DNA of 64,000 nucleotides from Pleurotus djamor (taxonomy: Eukaryota > Basidiomycota > Agaricomycetes > Agaricales > Pleurotaceae): positions 52,083 to 116,082 of the forward strand of contig JAPEVF010000091.1 in NCBI GenBank assembly GCA_029747585.1. Reading direction: 5' to 3'. A model generated the notes under the pieces. That model was given only the letters and a program-made list of their open reading frames with translations. It made no database searches and was not told where the DNA came from. Below are positions 13,527-25,262 of this stretch, piece by piece (the stretch's first letter is position 1; every line of letters starts with the position of its first letter). Both the position numbers and the translations under genes were made by a program.

Positions 13527-14176
13527 ATGTCGTCTGACACTTTGCAAGATATCTTCGTCAGACCTCTCAAGTCTGCAGACGTCGATGCCATCCATGGTCT
13601 CCATGTACGTTGGCCTTTCTATCCTCTCGCTGCCCCCAAAGGGCCCCTCGTTGAAACAAGTTACAGTCCGCACTGCTTCCGCTGCGATACCCCCTCTCTT
13701 TCTTCATACAGCTCTTGATCAAACCAGATACCCTATGTCTAGTGGCCTACGCCCCAGCCAGAACATCCCCAGTCGCCTTTGTCTCGGCCGCTGTCAAACC
13801 CACTCCGAGCATCATTGCCTCCAAGTTGTCGTGTGCAGCCCCTAACTCCTCTCCGATCGCCCAACGACACGTCCAGATCCTCACTCTTGGTGTCCTACCG
13901 GAATTCAGACACAAGGGGATTGCTAGGAGCCTCATTCACGCCGTCGTCAGCAGGCTGAGTGGGTCGGTGGTCAAAGGAGTTGGAGTGGTCGGCCTTGACG
14001 ACGTACTCGTCTCTGCCCAGGTCTCCTCATCCAATGGTGGAGCGCACTGTTTCTATGAGCGCTTGGGCTTAATGCCCATCCTCAAAGTCCGTGATGTCTA
14101 CAGAGGAGTTTCATATGGCTCGAGGGACGCACAGTTTGTTGTTGGCTACATATCGCCGTCCATTACGGCGGTGTGA
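13527..14176 (+). CDS. GNAT-family N-acetyltransferase, Naa50/Naa60-like
   Basis: Two exons (13527-13604, 13667-14176) give 195 aa. The start MSSDTLQDIFVRPLKSADVD and the motif LLPLRYPLSFFIQLL match the substrate-facing start of Naa50/Naa60 enzymes (usually '[FL]PVxYxxxFF'). The acetyl-CoA loop reads VLPEFRHKGIARSLI (Q/RxxGxG/A pattern), preceded by the beta strand HVQILTLG. The later segment QVSSSNGGAHCFYERLGL fits the conserved 'QxxNxxAixFYxxxGF'. It likely acetylates protein N-termini, as NatE or NatF do; which of the two is not settled. A weaker reading that runs through the first intron would break the YP motif. Confidence 0.85.
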
Positions 14177-14406
14177 TGTCCGACGTTAGACTAACACTAA
14201 ATACATGTAAAGTCCGATGTATCATACCCTAGTATCTACTGCCTGTATCCCGTAATGTTCAGCTTTCATCTGGTTCGTTGTTGCTCCTGACAAACATCTC
14301 CGTGCCCCTAAGCCTCCGGGGAATTACGCGGGCCGGCAGGTGGCACGATCTCGTGAGATTCAACACATGCGACGATCGATCGCGTTCCTTGTTCATCCAC
14401 ACTTCC

Positions 14407-16434
14407 ATGACGGGTCGCAAACCTCCATCCCGTCCAACTCTGACGCGACACTCCTTTCCCCCATTCTACGCCTGCTACCTCCTCAAATCAGTGCAAACCC
14501 CCAAATCAACCGCGTACGTCTTTTTTNCGTCCTATTCTCTAGCCACAATCATTCATTCGGCCGAAATGAAGGACTTATATTGGCAGTACACCAAATCCAC
14601 CGAGACGTATCCGGTATGTTGGGTTCATCGATGGGACCTTCTTTCTCTTCTTGATTTCCCTCCAATTCAACGCGTTATCAACCAATGAAAAACTAATCAC
14701 CCATCTCTTCCTTGTTCTCCTAGCCAGCACAATGGCGAAATCGCAGCAGGCGCATGGAAAACGAAACACAAAAGACCATGGATAATGCAGATGATCGTAC
14801 ACGGGTTTCCGTCTAAATTGGTATGCAAACGCCATCTCTTCCTTCTCTTCGTACTCTGGTCTTTCAACTTTTGACACGCACTCAACTGCGCATTTTGTGT
14901 TCTATGTTCTAGGCCGCGCTGCAGTTCGAGTGGGCCTGGCAGCACCCCCATGTCTCTCGCCATCTCCGAAGTGTAGACGGGAAGCCGCTCTTCAACTATA
15001 CCCGGAAACTCCTCAAAACCAATATCCTGTGAGTACCACCTTCCACCCAATCCAACGTCCATCCAATCCCATTCCGCCACCAAATTTGGACTGCGAAAAA
15101 ANGTGTAAAAATAAACCACGGAACCAAATCAAACCACCCTCCGTATTCGCACTATGGATCATCCCCCCTCACCTTGATCCGAAAACACATCACTCACTAA
15201 TACTAATCACAAATGTGCCTATCTTTAGTGTCGTGCGCGCGATGATTTCGACGCATCCGTATAATACATGGCCTTTACACGTCAAACTGTTCACAAATGA
15301 AGCTGTCAGGTACTGGAACGACGCAGGTTCCACCGTGACCGGGATTTCTTCAGCCCCACTTGAAGGGTTCGCGTGTTCGGTCGAGCTGGAAGGTGTAGAT
15401 GGCAAGTCAGGCCAAGTTGGTTCTGGGAGAAAAGGCGCGATTAGTGTGAATGACGGTACGTTTATATCCTTCCTTCTCTCTTACGGAGAAATTATGTTGT
15501 TTTGGAAAGAACATTTCACATCTAGGTATTTGTCAAAGAACACCACTCTGTTGGCATCTGGACGCGCGCATGTCTGCTCTATTTGCGGAAATCCCGTTCA
15601 CGATTTTAGCTCGGTAGGCATGCTCCTTACCTCTCAGAGCACTTGACATCCTGACACTCTCCGGCGCAGAACCACATGGCGAACGCGCTCTGTCCCCAAG
15701 CTAGTTGCACCGGCGTTGCTCATCTAACATGTCTCGCCAAAGCCTTCTTAGCTACATCATCCTCAGAAGGCAACCTCATCCCTCGCGGAGGCAAATGCCC
15801 TTCATGCCAGACATACGTCTTGTGGGGCGATATTATACGTGGCTGCTACAGACGTGCGTCAGGAGGTGCCCCGCCAATTGCAGAGGACGAAGATGATGAT
15901 GACGATGAAGAACACGGTCACCTCCATGGATCAGAAGATGAACCTGAGGCTGGGCCATCGACACTAACAGCCACCACCCCCACCCCCACCACCCGAGATC
16001 CACCATCCCCGAAGACCAAGAAATCGAAAGCCTCACCTCGCGCTCGCAAACCTGCCACTACTACTACCACTACCAAACGTTCCAAAGCCCCATCTACCGA
16101 GAAGTCGCGCGCCTCCAAGCCCAAATCCAAATCCAAGACAACCAGTAGCCGCCGACGTCCACAGGGTGATTCAAGCGAAGGCGAATTCTTCGATCTAGAC
16201 GCCGTAAGTTCCGTGAGTGAGAGCGACACGGAGCCTCCCCTTGCTGCAGTGACACCGAAACGGGGTCGGCCTCGAAAGGTTCCGCTCCCGGCTCCCCGTT
16301 TAGAAAGCGGAACGAATACGAACGTACGGCGCCTGTCCACTTCGCCGATGTCGCTTGCGCGCTCTATGTCTTCCCTCTCTTTGACCCCCGCTCCGAGGAT
16401 CCATGACGAGATCATAGAGATAGAGTCAGACTAA
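14407..16434 (+). CDS. SLX1: Structure-specific endonuclease subunit SLX1 (GIY-YIG + RING-like zinc finger)
   Basis: Catalytic subunit of the SLX1-SLX4 nuclease that cuts branched DNA in the nucleus. Seven exons (14407-14513, 14572-14613, 14724-14820, 14913-15028, 15229-15459, 15526-15613, 15670-16434) give 481 aa. The GIY-YIG domain comprises [36 protein letters not shown] and the conserved [15 protein letters not shown] Cys/His zinc finger (CSICG...CP...C...HLTCLAK...CPSC) follows. The C-terminal ~150 residues are acidic, then Lys/Ser-rich with 'KRGRPRK', an AT-hook-like segment; yeast SLX1 is about 300 aa, so this tail is extra. The intron 15460-15525 uses an unusual GTTTAT donor; the stronger GTACGT 4 nt earlier would shift the frame and lose the zinc finger. 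Confidence 0.93.
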
Positions 16435-16607
16435 TCCCACGCGTCTTCGTTGTCTTCCATATCCCTGCTGTTGATTGGCTGTCTTGTTTTCTCCTCGCTT
16501 TGCATGGCCCTAGAAATCTTAGGAAAATAACTCTATAGATACAATACCCTACCCTACGTGTACATAAACTGTTCAAAAAGAAATTAACATTAAAACCAAG
16601 ATCTAAC

Positions 16608-19600
16608 TTAAGCACCCGCTTCACCCAACCTCCTCAACAACTGATAATGCAGAGCCTTTCCAAGGCTCGGAACAACATCGATATCACACACCAACCCAAC
16701 ATCAACCGACGCGATCTTGCGTCCCACCCCGGAAGGACAAGCCTCTTTTATCGCAGCAGTAATGGCTTCCTGAAGGTTACTGAAACTTTGTAGGCCAGGA
16801 TCAGAGTTAGTGGTTGTCGTTGCACTGGGTGAGTCGATGTCAAACATCGAGTACGCCCCGTCCAAGATGACGACCCTTCTGTCCGTCATTAACCGGAAAT
16901 CGAGTGCGTGTCTGAGGAAACATCGGACAAACGACTTTAGTAAATCGCCGAAGGGTCGAGGAAGTAATTATCCTTACCGCATATCACCATACAAAACTCG
17001 ATACCACCCAGCAGCCTTGGCGAAAGTATCCAAACCAGCACTTGCATTGGATGTACTTAAGTCACCAGAGTAGCTAGATTGTCTGATATCCTCCAGGGTG
17101 GCAGCGATAGGTAGCGTATCTCGCAGCAAACCAACGAGGCGGTGCAAAGAAGGTGCAAGACGACCATGGCCTTGCCTTAGGATATTCCCCAAGAAAGGTT
17201 CAGCATCGTCATGAGGGTTAAACTTTGATGCTTCTTTTGTTGGATCGTCTGGAAGAACTCTCGAGAATCGGAGATCGAAGGTACCGCCTGATGGGGAAAG
17301 TTGGTCGGTACAAGTGATTGATACAGCGAAGTCCTGGTTCGCGTTTAGCAATAGAAAAAAGGTCAGCAAAGGGATATAACTCACTTCAGCATACGCAAAC
17401 TTCACGGTTTGTAGATCGAATGAAAGGAGACGAACACCGTTCCACTGCTTGGACTTGGCCATTTGGGCGACTGTGAAAGATGTGAGGAAAGATAGAAATT
17501 GAAAAAAAAACCATAGATATACCTTCTCGAGCAATAACTACCATCTTCGAGACGCGAGCCCACTCTTCCAAGAATTCATCAACGCAAGTATTCACGTTTT
17601 CCGACAAGAAGGAAACCACCGCCTCCTTCGTGTCGTAGATAATCCGCTTCGAAGGACGTATCACCGCGTTGTGCGAACTCGTCGGCTTGCCCATCGGCTG
17701 CTGTACATATTTCAACTTGACACATGTAACGACCTGTTTCCATAGTTCAATACCCATAAGACGAGGAAGAGCAAAACAGAGGTTGACTTACCTGTACTTG
17801 CTTTTCTGACCACCAGTTCAGAGGTATGATACGGATATTAGGCATCGCGGCTTCAGCAGCTGGGGCGCCTGATAAAATATCTTTCGATTGTACACAAAGA
17901 GCTGGGACGTGTCGGGCCAATGAAGATTGGATGTGACTGAGTTCCGGAGTCTGCGAATCGGCAGAGGGGTTGACGTATTTACAGTCGATGTTGCGCACTT
18001 TCAGCTGATCTTGCACCGTCTTGCAAGCGACGAGGGCACTAGAGGCATGGAAGGTCAAGCAGATATCAGCTTTAACACAAAATCACTCACCAGCAATACG
18101 AGTAAATCTCCCTCAGCACTCTGGTCTCAATGTTGAAGCCGGCCGGCGCGACATCATCAGCTAGAGAGGGTGCAGGCGCATCCAAGCTAGCAGTGAGGCC
18201 AGGTGCAGCATTATGCCTATCTGCCGTTGGTGTCTCCGCCTGGAGAATGCCCCGGACATCCAGCCATTCAAAGAGACTAATATCATATGAATAGTAACCA
18301 TCCTTAAGAACTGGATTGGCAGCGATGACGGCATAACGGAATTCTTCATCCCTGATAGCCAGGACCAGATAATAGTTGGGAAAGTTGGCGAGTTGAATGT
18401 ACAGTGCATGAGGATGAGTTGACCCCAACCGCTGGGCAATAGCTAAGATAGATAGCTGGTGGTTAGGAAAAATCGAGGTGGAATGCTCGTTTCACTAACC
18501 TTCCTTGGAAAAGCTCCTTGATCGGAAACATTGCAGTCCGAGGTACTTAGCCTTCTGTTCAGTGAAGTCAAGGATAGTCTGGAACATACAAGCTTCAATG
18601 ATGATTGTTAGCGGACAGGGACAATCAAAACTGACGTTCATACGAAGCCGAAGGAGGGCATCATAAAGGATGGGAGGGTTGTCGTTGATAAGATCAGAAA
18701 TAGCATTAAAGTGGATACCACGGCTTGCTGCTGCCAGGTCCGCGGAATCACGGAGGCTCAGGCGACCTGTTCTTGCGTCGATGGTAAAGAGCACTTCTTC
18801 ATTAGCACACAAGTGTATCCGGAGCGCTGAGAAGTCAGCTGAGATGACGTTAAAAGATCTAAGTAATGGGAAACAGCTCAAGCGATATGAGAACGAACCT
18901 TCTGTAACCATTGTGACGATGCCAGGGGCCGAGAAAACACTGCGCTTCGGCCCCCTAGCCAGATTAAAGAGGTGGACGGTGAAGATAGCCTTAACGTGTT
19001 TATCAATTGCCTTTCGGAGGAGGGCCTCGAAATCCAGATTATCGGCGTCCTATTGTCAAGCAGGTAAGTTCGTCAGCGGAGGACCTAACTACAAAAGGTG
19101 TAGACGCACCACTGAAAGTTCGTCAGGCCGCAGCGACAGTAAATCTGGAGGAATGACAACAGCGTGTACGTAGGGAGTTGGTTCCCATTTCACCTCGAAG
19201 TGCAACCCTTGAACTTCGTCCGAAGGTCGATTTGAGCCTAATTTGAGACGGCGTTCGAGTTCAGCCAAAGTGCGCTGTTTAGGCGTCCGTCTGGGCCCAG
19301 TTGTACCACGCAATCCTTGAGACTCGACGATTGATATTGTCAATGTTCCTCCCTGCAATGGTATGGGCTTAGATTGAGCTCGGGGAGGCATAGAAGGCGG
19401 GGATCGACTAGAGAGTTGTCAAACCTCGTGAGTCAGGATGGGAGGACGGTTTTACTAACATCCAATATGTTGCAACGAACGACTGGCGATCCCGGGCCAT
19501 CTTGATTGTCAGGTAGTCTGCCCAACCAAGCGAACGCATCCGCTCTGCCTGTGACATTCGATTAGCGGGAATTTATAGATAAGCGAATTTGACGTACTTG

Positions 19601-20956
19601 ATACCATAGTATCTCAAGTTGATATGACAGAGACATCATTTCTGATATGATGCAGTCAGTAACGCAAATGGGGAACGATGAAAAACAAACCTACGCAAAA
19701 AGTTAAACAATCGAATGAGGGGAGCATCAATAAAGCCATCTGGCAATTGTGGTACGGGTGGGGGTTCAAGGCCAGGAGCAAGGGGAGGCTTGGGGAGGTA
19801 ATAGCTGAGACGAGCATCTGCTTCATCTGTTATATGTCGCTTCAAAACGCCCAGCGGTGCCCGAGGAAACTCTAAGCAATGGATTAAGGTTGACGGAGGA
19901 AACATGTATGAATGTCTTACCTTCCATGCCAGTGAGATCGCCCCCAATATTAATCAAGAACTCTACATGTACGAAGAACCATCCGTCGTCTTTCTCAGCA
20001 CCACGGAGGCAGACAGATGTTTCAAAGAGGCGAGGAATAGTGAAATATACACGGCCGTCCGCTTTATGTATGTTAAGACAAAACTACGAGGGAGAGCTAA
20101 ACGGGACTTGCCTATACGGTAATGAGCCATTTCGGAGGGGACAGTTTCGTGAATACGGAGGCGAAAACGAATGGCCTCTTCGATTTCTGCGAGGGTTTGT
20201 CGAACTTCGAGGTCGGTGAGCGGAGGGGGTAGAATGAAGGCTTTCTACGTAATTCACGGAAAATGAGGCAGGGGAACGCTTTTTAAACGTGATTCACATA
20301 CCTTGATAGCTGTGGGAAGCCGACCATAGGAACCTGTTGTGAGGACGTCGAGAGAAGTGAGAAGGTCATGGTTGCCGAGTCTGTCGAGTAGGTTTTAACC
20401 AATGCACAAGCAGGAGCACACGTCGGATCAGGACCTAGCAGCATCGAGACTTTTGTTTCTTCCGTCAAGATACGAGATGGCCTCCTCGAACTGTCGTTGT
20501 TGGTTCAAGACAAAGGCGGTGATATTCTTTGGATAACGCATATGGACGCAGGATACAAGATAATTCAAGCCACGGGCGTACCATGCACTTTTGCACAACA
20601 TCCGAGTCCCTCGTCCATTTCGCTGTGGCGTAGAGTTTTACTACCTGCTTTTTCGTCCGCACCACCCAGTCTGCTAGCGATCGTTTTCGAGCCGCGTCTG
20701 ACATGTTGGGCAAGCTTAGAAATTTGTCAGAGAAAGGCCAGAACATGGAGGACTGAGCGTACGTTTCAGCCATTTCAGTGAGCTCGGCATATATCGACTG
20801 AACGACACGCGACATGAGCTCTCCCAGAGGAACCATTTCATCATAGACTTTTGGGAGCTCATTTTCGAGTTCGAGTAACGACGGCTCGTGGTGTCCATTG
20901 ACTTGCGGTTCATGGAGTGCCAGCGCAGGGTCTTCCTGCGAGAGCGCCTGATTCAT
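16608..20956 (-). CDS. MED14: Mediator complex subunit 14 (Rgr1)
   Basis: Scaffold subunit linking the Mediator middle and tail modules for RNA polymerase II transcription in the nucleus. The N-terminus from ATG 20956 carries the MED14 pattern: ENELPKVYDEMVPLGELMS, then LPNMSDAARKRSLADWVVR after an intron, then KQVVKLYATAKWTRD, NITAFVLNQQRQFEEAI, and HDLLTSLDVLTTGSYGRLP. These match, in order, the conserved N-terminal block of fungal and animal MED14. The rest is a long, many-intron helical protein reaching a stop at 16608 (...LLRRLGEAGA). I did not resolve every intron between 16900 and 20200. It converges on SLX1 (173 bp between stops) and diverges from the SCY1-like gene (317 bp between starts). 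Confidence 0.9.
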
Positions 20957-21273
20957 GACATGAAAGATTGTGGTTGAGGAGGGAGGGAGGAGGAGAAAAG
21001 GATTCGTATGGCTGGTGGCGACAATGCGTAACGGGTTCAGTGTGTGACCTGAACAAAAGATCGCCTTCCCACGATGGGCTCCTATTGTCACCCCTGATAC
21101 AGCCCCCGAATGCAGCTAACGACACCATCGGACGGGCTAAGTCTGGGAGGTCAGCGTGTCATCGCAGCCTTATATACATACGTGTCCTCCGGCGCACACA
21201 CCGCTGCGCTCGGTATAGCTCGAGCTCTCTACGCTCATCTTACAGGTCTTGCCACTACCACCACCATCATCCT
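20957..21273. promoter_or_regulatory. Bidirectional promoter, MED14 / SCY1-like
   Basis: 317 bp between divergent start codons. No gene is seen. It is pyrimidine-rich near the SCY1-like start, as is common in basidiomycete promoters; no TATA box was found. Confidence 0.5.
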
Positions 21274-24200
21274 ATGGACTATCTCCGTACCCTTGGATCA
21301 GCAGCGGTCTCTTCCCTTGTGCAAAAGTCTGGGCTAAATCTTCCCTTCTCGCTCGGCCCAAAGGTAACATACGAGGGCATATGGAACTTATATGAAGGAA
21401 CGAAAAGAGTACGTGCGTTCTATTTCCGTATCCATCTTTCCCTTCACGCGCCTTCCCTTAGGACGACGGCAGCCCCGTCTCGGTTTTCGAATTCGATGCA
21501 TCTGCTGATCCCAACAAGAGGAGTCTACTTCCCCTCGCGAAAAATGCCCTCAGGAAACTGCGCACCATTCGCCACCCCGACGTTCTTAAGTTCATGGATG
21601 TCGTGGAGACCGATACAACTATCCATATCATGACTGAACGGATTCGCCCTCTCCGACCCGCCTTGGCAAGCCGATCAGGGAGCAGTCAGCAAGAGAAGGA
21701 AGATTGGCTCCTTTGGGGACTCCATCGGGTCTCGGTGCGTCTACTCTGTGTGTACTTGCTGGTCAAAATAACCAGAAAGCCTTAGGTAGCTTTGGCCTTC
21801 ATCAATGATTCCGCCGCATCGACGCACGGGAATATATGCACCGAGGCCATCTTTATCTCCCCTTCAGGCGAATGGAAACTAGGCGGATTCGAGTTGTTGA
21901 GTAACCCAAAGGATGAGGCTTCTGTGCTATATGTAAGTCCAGTTTAAGGAATCTGTGCCGTCGTGTATTTATGGTTTAATGACAGACCCTTGGTAGACTG
22001 ATGCCGAGTGCAGCACAGTCCCCTGAAGTCAAGAAGGGCGGTTGGACTGCCCTCAAGGATGGGGATGTAGCTGCAGCCGATGCCTACGCTCTCGGGTTGC
22101 TCTTACATGCGCTCTTCAACCCGACGCTCCCGCTTCCTGCTACTGTGCACCCACCGCATCCACCCCCACAACCCTCATCCAAAGGCGCTATCCCTAGCTC
22201 TATATTTCCACACTTCAAGAAACTTCTCAATCCAAATGCCAAAGCCCGAATGACTCCAAAGCACTTCCTCGACGTTGGAATGGCTGACTCTGGTTTCTTC
22301 GCCACGAATCGACTCGTCAAAGTTTGCTTAGGGCTGGATAACTTCTCTCTGGGCAATGAGGCTGAGAAAAATGCCCTCCTGAAGTGAGTGAAACAATCGC
22401 GATTCTATTTGCATGTTGTTGACGCGTTTCCAGAACCCTGAAGGAGTCTGCGTCGTCATTTCCTCCAGAGTTCGCCTCTTTTCGCGTTCTTCCTTCCCTT
22501 GTTTCGGCGCTGGAGTTTGGCGGGGCCTCCGCAGCCACAATCCTTCCTCTGGTACTGAAGTTCGGCGAGAACACCTCGTCGGATGAATACCCTAAACTCA
22601 TTCTCGCCCCTCTGGTGAAACTGTATGCTAGCCCTGACCGCGGTACTCGTATGGCCTTGCTTGACCATTTACCTGAGTACGCAGATAAATTGGACAAGAA
22701 AATCGTTTCAGACCAGATTTGGCCACATCTAGTAAGTTCAGCTCAACTTCATGTGTGGAGTTTGCACATCGAGCTTTATCTAGCAATCAGGATTTTCTGA
22801 CACGGTTGCTGTCATTCGCGAGGCCACTGTCAAGTCGATCAGTTTATTGTCGTCTAAAGTAAGCTATTTCTACCTTTCGAAAAGGCCCTCCCTCACATTT
22901 GGCACTGATCAGCTGAACGACCGTCTTTTGAACAATGACCTCCTGCGCTTCCTGGCCCGAATGCAAATGGATCCGGAAGCGTCAATACGAACCAACACCT
23001 GCATTCTTATCGGCAGACTCGGTCCCACGCTAGGCTATAATACCAAGCGCAAGGTCCTCGTACCTGCGTTCTCGCGTGCCTTGAAGGACACCTTCGTTCA
23101 TGCACGCGTTGCCGGACTGATGGCTTTCATGGCCACTATTGACTGTTTCGATCCCGAAGACTTGGCAACCAAAGTTATCCCAAGTATGGCGTTCAGTATG
23201 TTGGACAAAGAAAAGTGTGTTCGTCTCTGCATCTTTGAGACATGCAAGCTACATATTCCTTGTATAGGCTTGTTCGCGATCAGGCTTTCAAAGCTATGGA
23301 ATTATTTGTGAAGAAAATTGAAGCCCACGCGTCGACGATGCCTGAGACCGTTGCTGCCCAAGAGTCGTTGGAGATACCGGGTGGTTTGGGTTCAGTTACT
23401 GTCCCAACACAAGCTACCATCGTGAGCTCTGCCGCAGGTGCTGCGGGAGCTCTCGCTGGTTGGGCAATGACTTCACTTGGCAAGAAGGTGACATATAGAG
23501 GCTTCAATCGACCGTTGGGTGCTCCCTGACCTTTTCTTGCTTAGTTGGTGCCATCTGACCTTCAAAGCACGATGTCTTCCTCAACAAACGGCCTTGCCGC
23601 TCAACCTATAACTCGTCCATCTTCGACGCCTGTTGAGGTCAATGTAGCCGTTCCTGGCGGCTTTTCATCGCAACCACCTCAACCCGAGCGTTCAACCAGC
23701 TCTCCGGGACATGGAAAGGCCCTACGCCTAGGAGGCCACCAACCGTCGTCCGTGAACGCGTTCGTTGCTGAGTTGGAGAAGGAAGCATCCGTAGCAAATG
23801 CCTGGGGATCCGACGACTTAATGGATGTCAATGCTGATCAAGACGATTGGAGTGAGTTGTCTACTTTCCAGTTCCGCTTGCAGGTCTTACTGTGCGTCTA
23901 GCTGCCTTTGAAAGCGCCCCCGCTCCCGTGATTAGTTTGGAGATCGCAGCTGATGACCTTGGATTTGATACTCCAGGTAAGGTTGTTTGCGTAGAGTATC
24001 TTCCATTTACTGAGAAAGGAACATATCAGACGATCCATGGGGCAGCTCTACCCAAATAACAAAACCCAGGCCCCAGCCACCCAAGCCCCAGCCCCAACCT
24101 AAACCGTTGGCTACAAATGGATCGTCTTCCTCAAGGCCTTCGTCTACTAGTCGCTCCATGTCATCTACAGGAGACTCATCAGTCACGGAATCATGGGGCT

Positions 24201-24430
24201 CCTTCACAATACAGCTAGAGGGGACACCGAAAGCTGCACCCAGCACGCCGTCGACGCCATCAACTCCGATGTCTAAAGAAGATCGTGCTGCTGAAATGGC
24301 TAGACGAAAAGAGGAAAGAAAACAGGTTCGTTTTCGAACTATACAAGCACCGCTGCCTAGTATTTACACTTCACAACAGCGCATCGCCATGCTGAAAGAG
24401 CAGAAGAAGCATGCGAGTACTCCAAGCTGA
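21274..24430 (+). CDS. SCY1-like pseudokinase with HEAT repeats (Cex1/SCYL1 type)
   Basis: Members of this family act in Golgi-ER trafficking and tRNA export. The N-terminus MDYLRTLGSAAVSSLV and the kinase-like fold are typical: VSVFEFDAS replaces the Lys strand, RKLRTIRHPDVLKFMD matches helix C and strand 4. The catalytic loop lacks HRD (THGNICTEAIF) and DFG is replaced by GGFEL, so no kinase activity is expected. The HEAT region follows: WPHLQSGFSDTVAVIREATV, LNDRLLNNDLLRFLARMQMD, and SIRTNTCILIGRLG. The acceptor at 22783 was chosen because it alone restores the QSGFSDT motif. The C-terminal part is Ser/Pro-rich and ends in a short basic coiled coil (EEMARRKEERKQ-like) after a final intron. 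Many short introns; stop at 24430. Confidence 0.9.
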
Positions 24431-24570
24431 GACGTCACACCACTCTTCTGTAGTCATCTTCATTGTAGATCTACTTGTCCCTTTAGCTTTTAATCCTCTT
24501 GTTCATATCGTATCCATTGAGGCGAGCTTCGAACCGCGTCCATGATGAAATTCATCACTCTGGCTTGGGA

Positions 24571-25056
24571 TCACTTGGACGCTCGTTCTTCCTCTTGTTT
24601 CTCGAGCTCCTCGATCGGGACACGAACGAGGCGTTGGCCATCAAAGCTTGACGCGGCAGAGCTTTCCTCTCGTTGAGATACTGTAGAGGTATATCATCGT
24701 AGAGGGCATTTGGTTAGGATATAGCTAAACGCACGGAAGAGGCTTAGGATTTGGAACATCTTTGGCCACTGTTCAAGAACTTGGCCGTGAACTACATATA
24801 TTAGATCGACACAATGAAAGGGTACAAAGAGTGAAGGATACACACCTACGCCCGCATCAGCCATTACATCGAAGTCTTCCCCAATCCCTTCGAGTCGTTC
24901 GAGGAGAAGATCACTGGCGTTCTCTAGAGCGGCGACGCACGCGTATTCTTTTTTCTTTTCTGCAAGTCGTTGAGCTGCGGCAGCCGCATATTCTTTCGAG
25001 TTGGCAAAGTTGGGTGCATGGGAGGCGCGATCGGGCGCGACGGATTGCCGTATCAT
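24571..25056 (-). CDS. DAD2: DASH complex subunit Dad2
   Basis: Part of the DASH/Dam1 ring that couples kinetochores to spindle microtubules. Three exons (25056-24846, 24791-24735, 24680-24571) sum to 378 nt, 125 aa. The Dad2 signature is present: a helix 'LAEKKKEYACVAALENASD', then EGIGEDFDVMADAG, then after the intron VLEQWPKMFQILSLF (Dad2 proteins read 'DVMADGG...V..NW.NVFR.I'). A short Arg/Glu-rich tail ends EERASK. The first ATG in frame (25056) is used. It converges on the SCY1-like gene (140 bp between stops) and shares a 206-bp promoter with MED12. Confidence 0.9.
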
Positions 25057-25262
25057 CGAGTTCAAAGTTGCAACGTTACTTGAGTGCCGGAGCAAGGCAA
25101 GCGCCCAGGTTCGTGGCCGATTAGATTGAGTATTTGAGCGTGTGTGGCAAAGGCCCTAAATACTTCCGCGGACAGGTACGAGCCGCACGGGCCACCGCTC
25201 TTCAATTTCTTCGACATGCAACCTCCTCGTTCTCATCCAACCCATCCTTGACCTACACCATC

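Noticed and set aside
24520..24545. tRNA B-box-like GGTTCGAAGC on the minus strand
   Set aside because: No 5-bp T stem, no A box or acceptor stem pairing within 90 bp.
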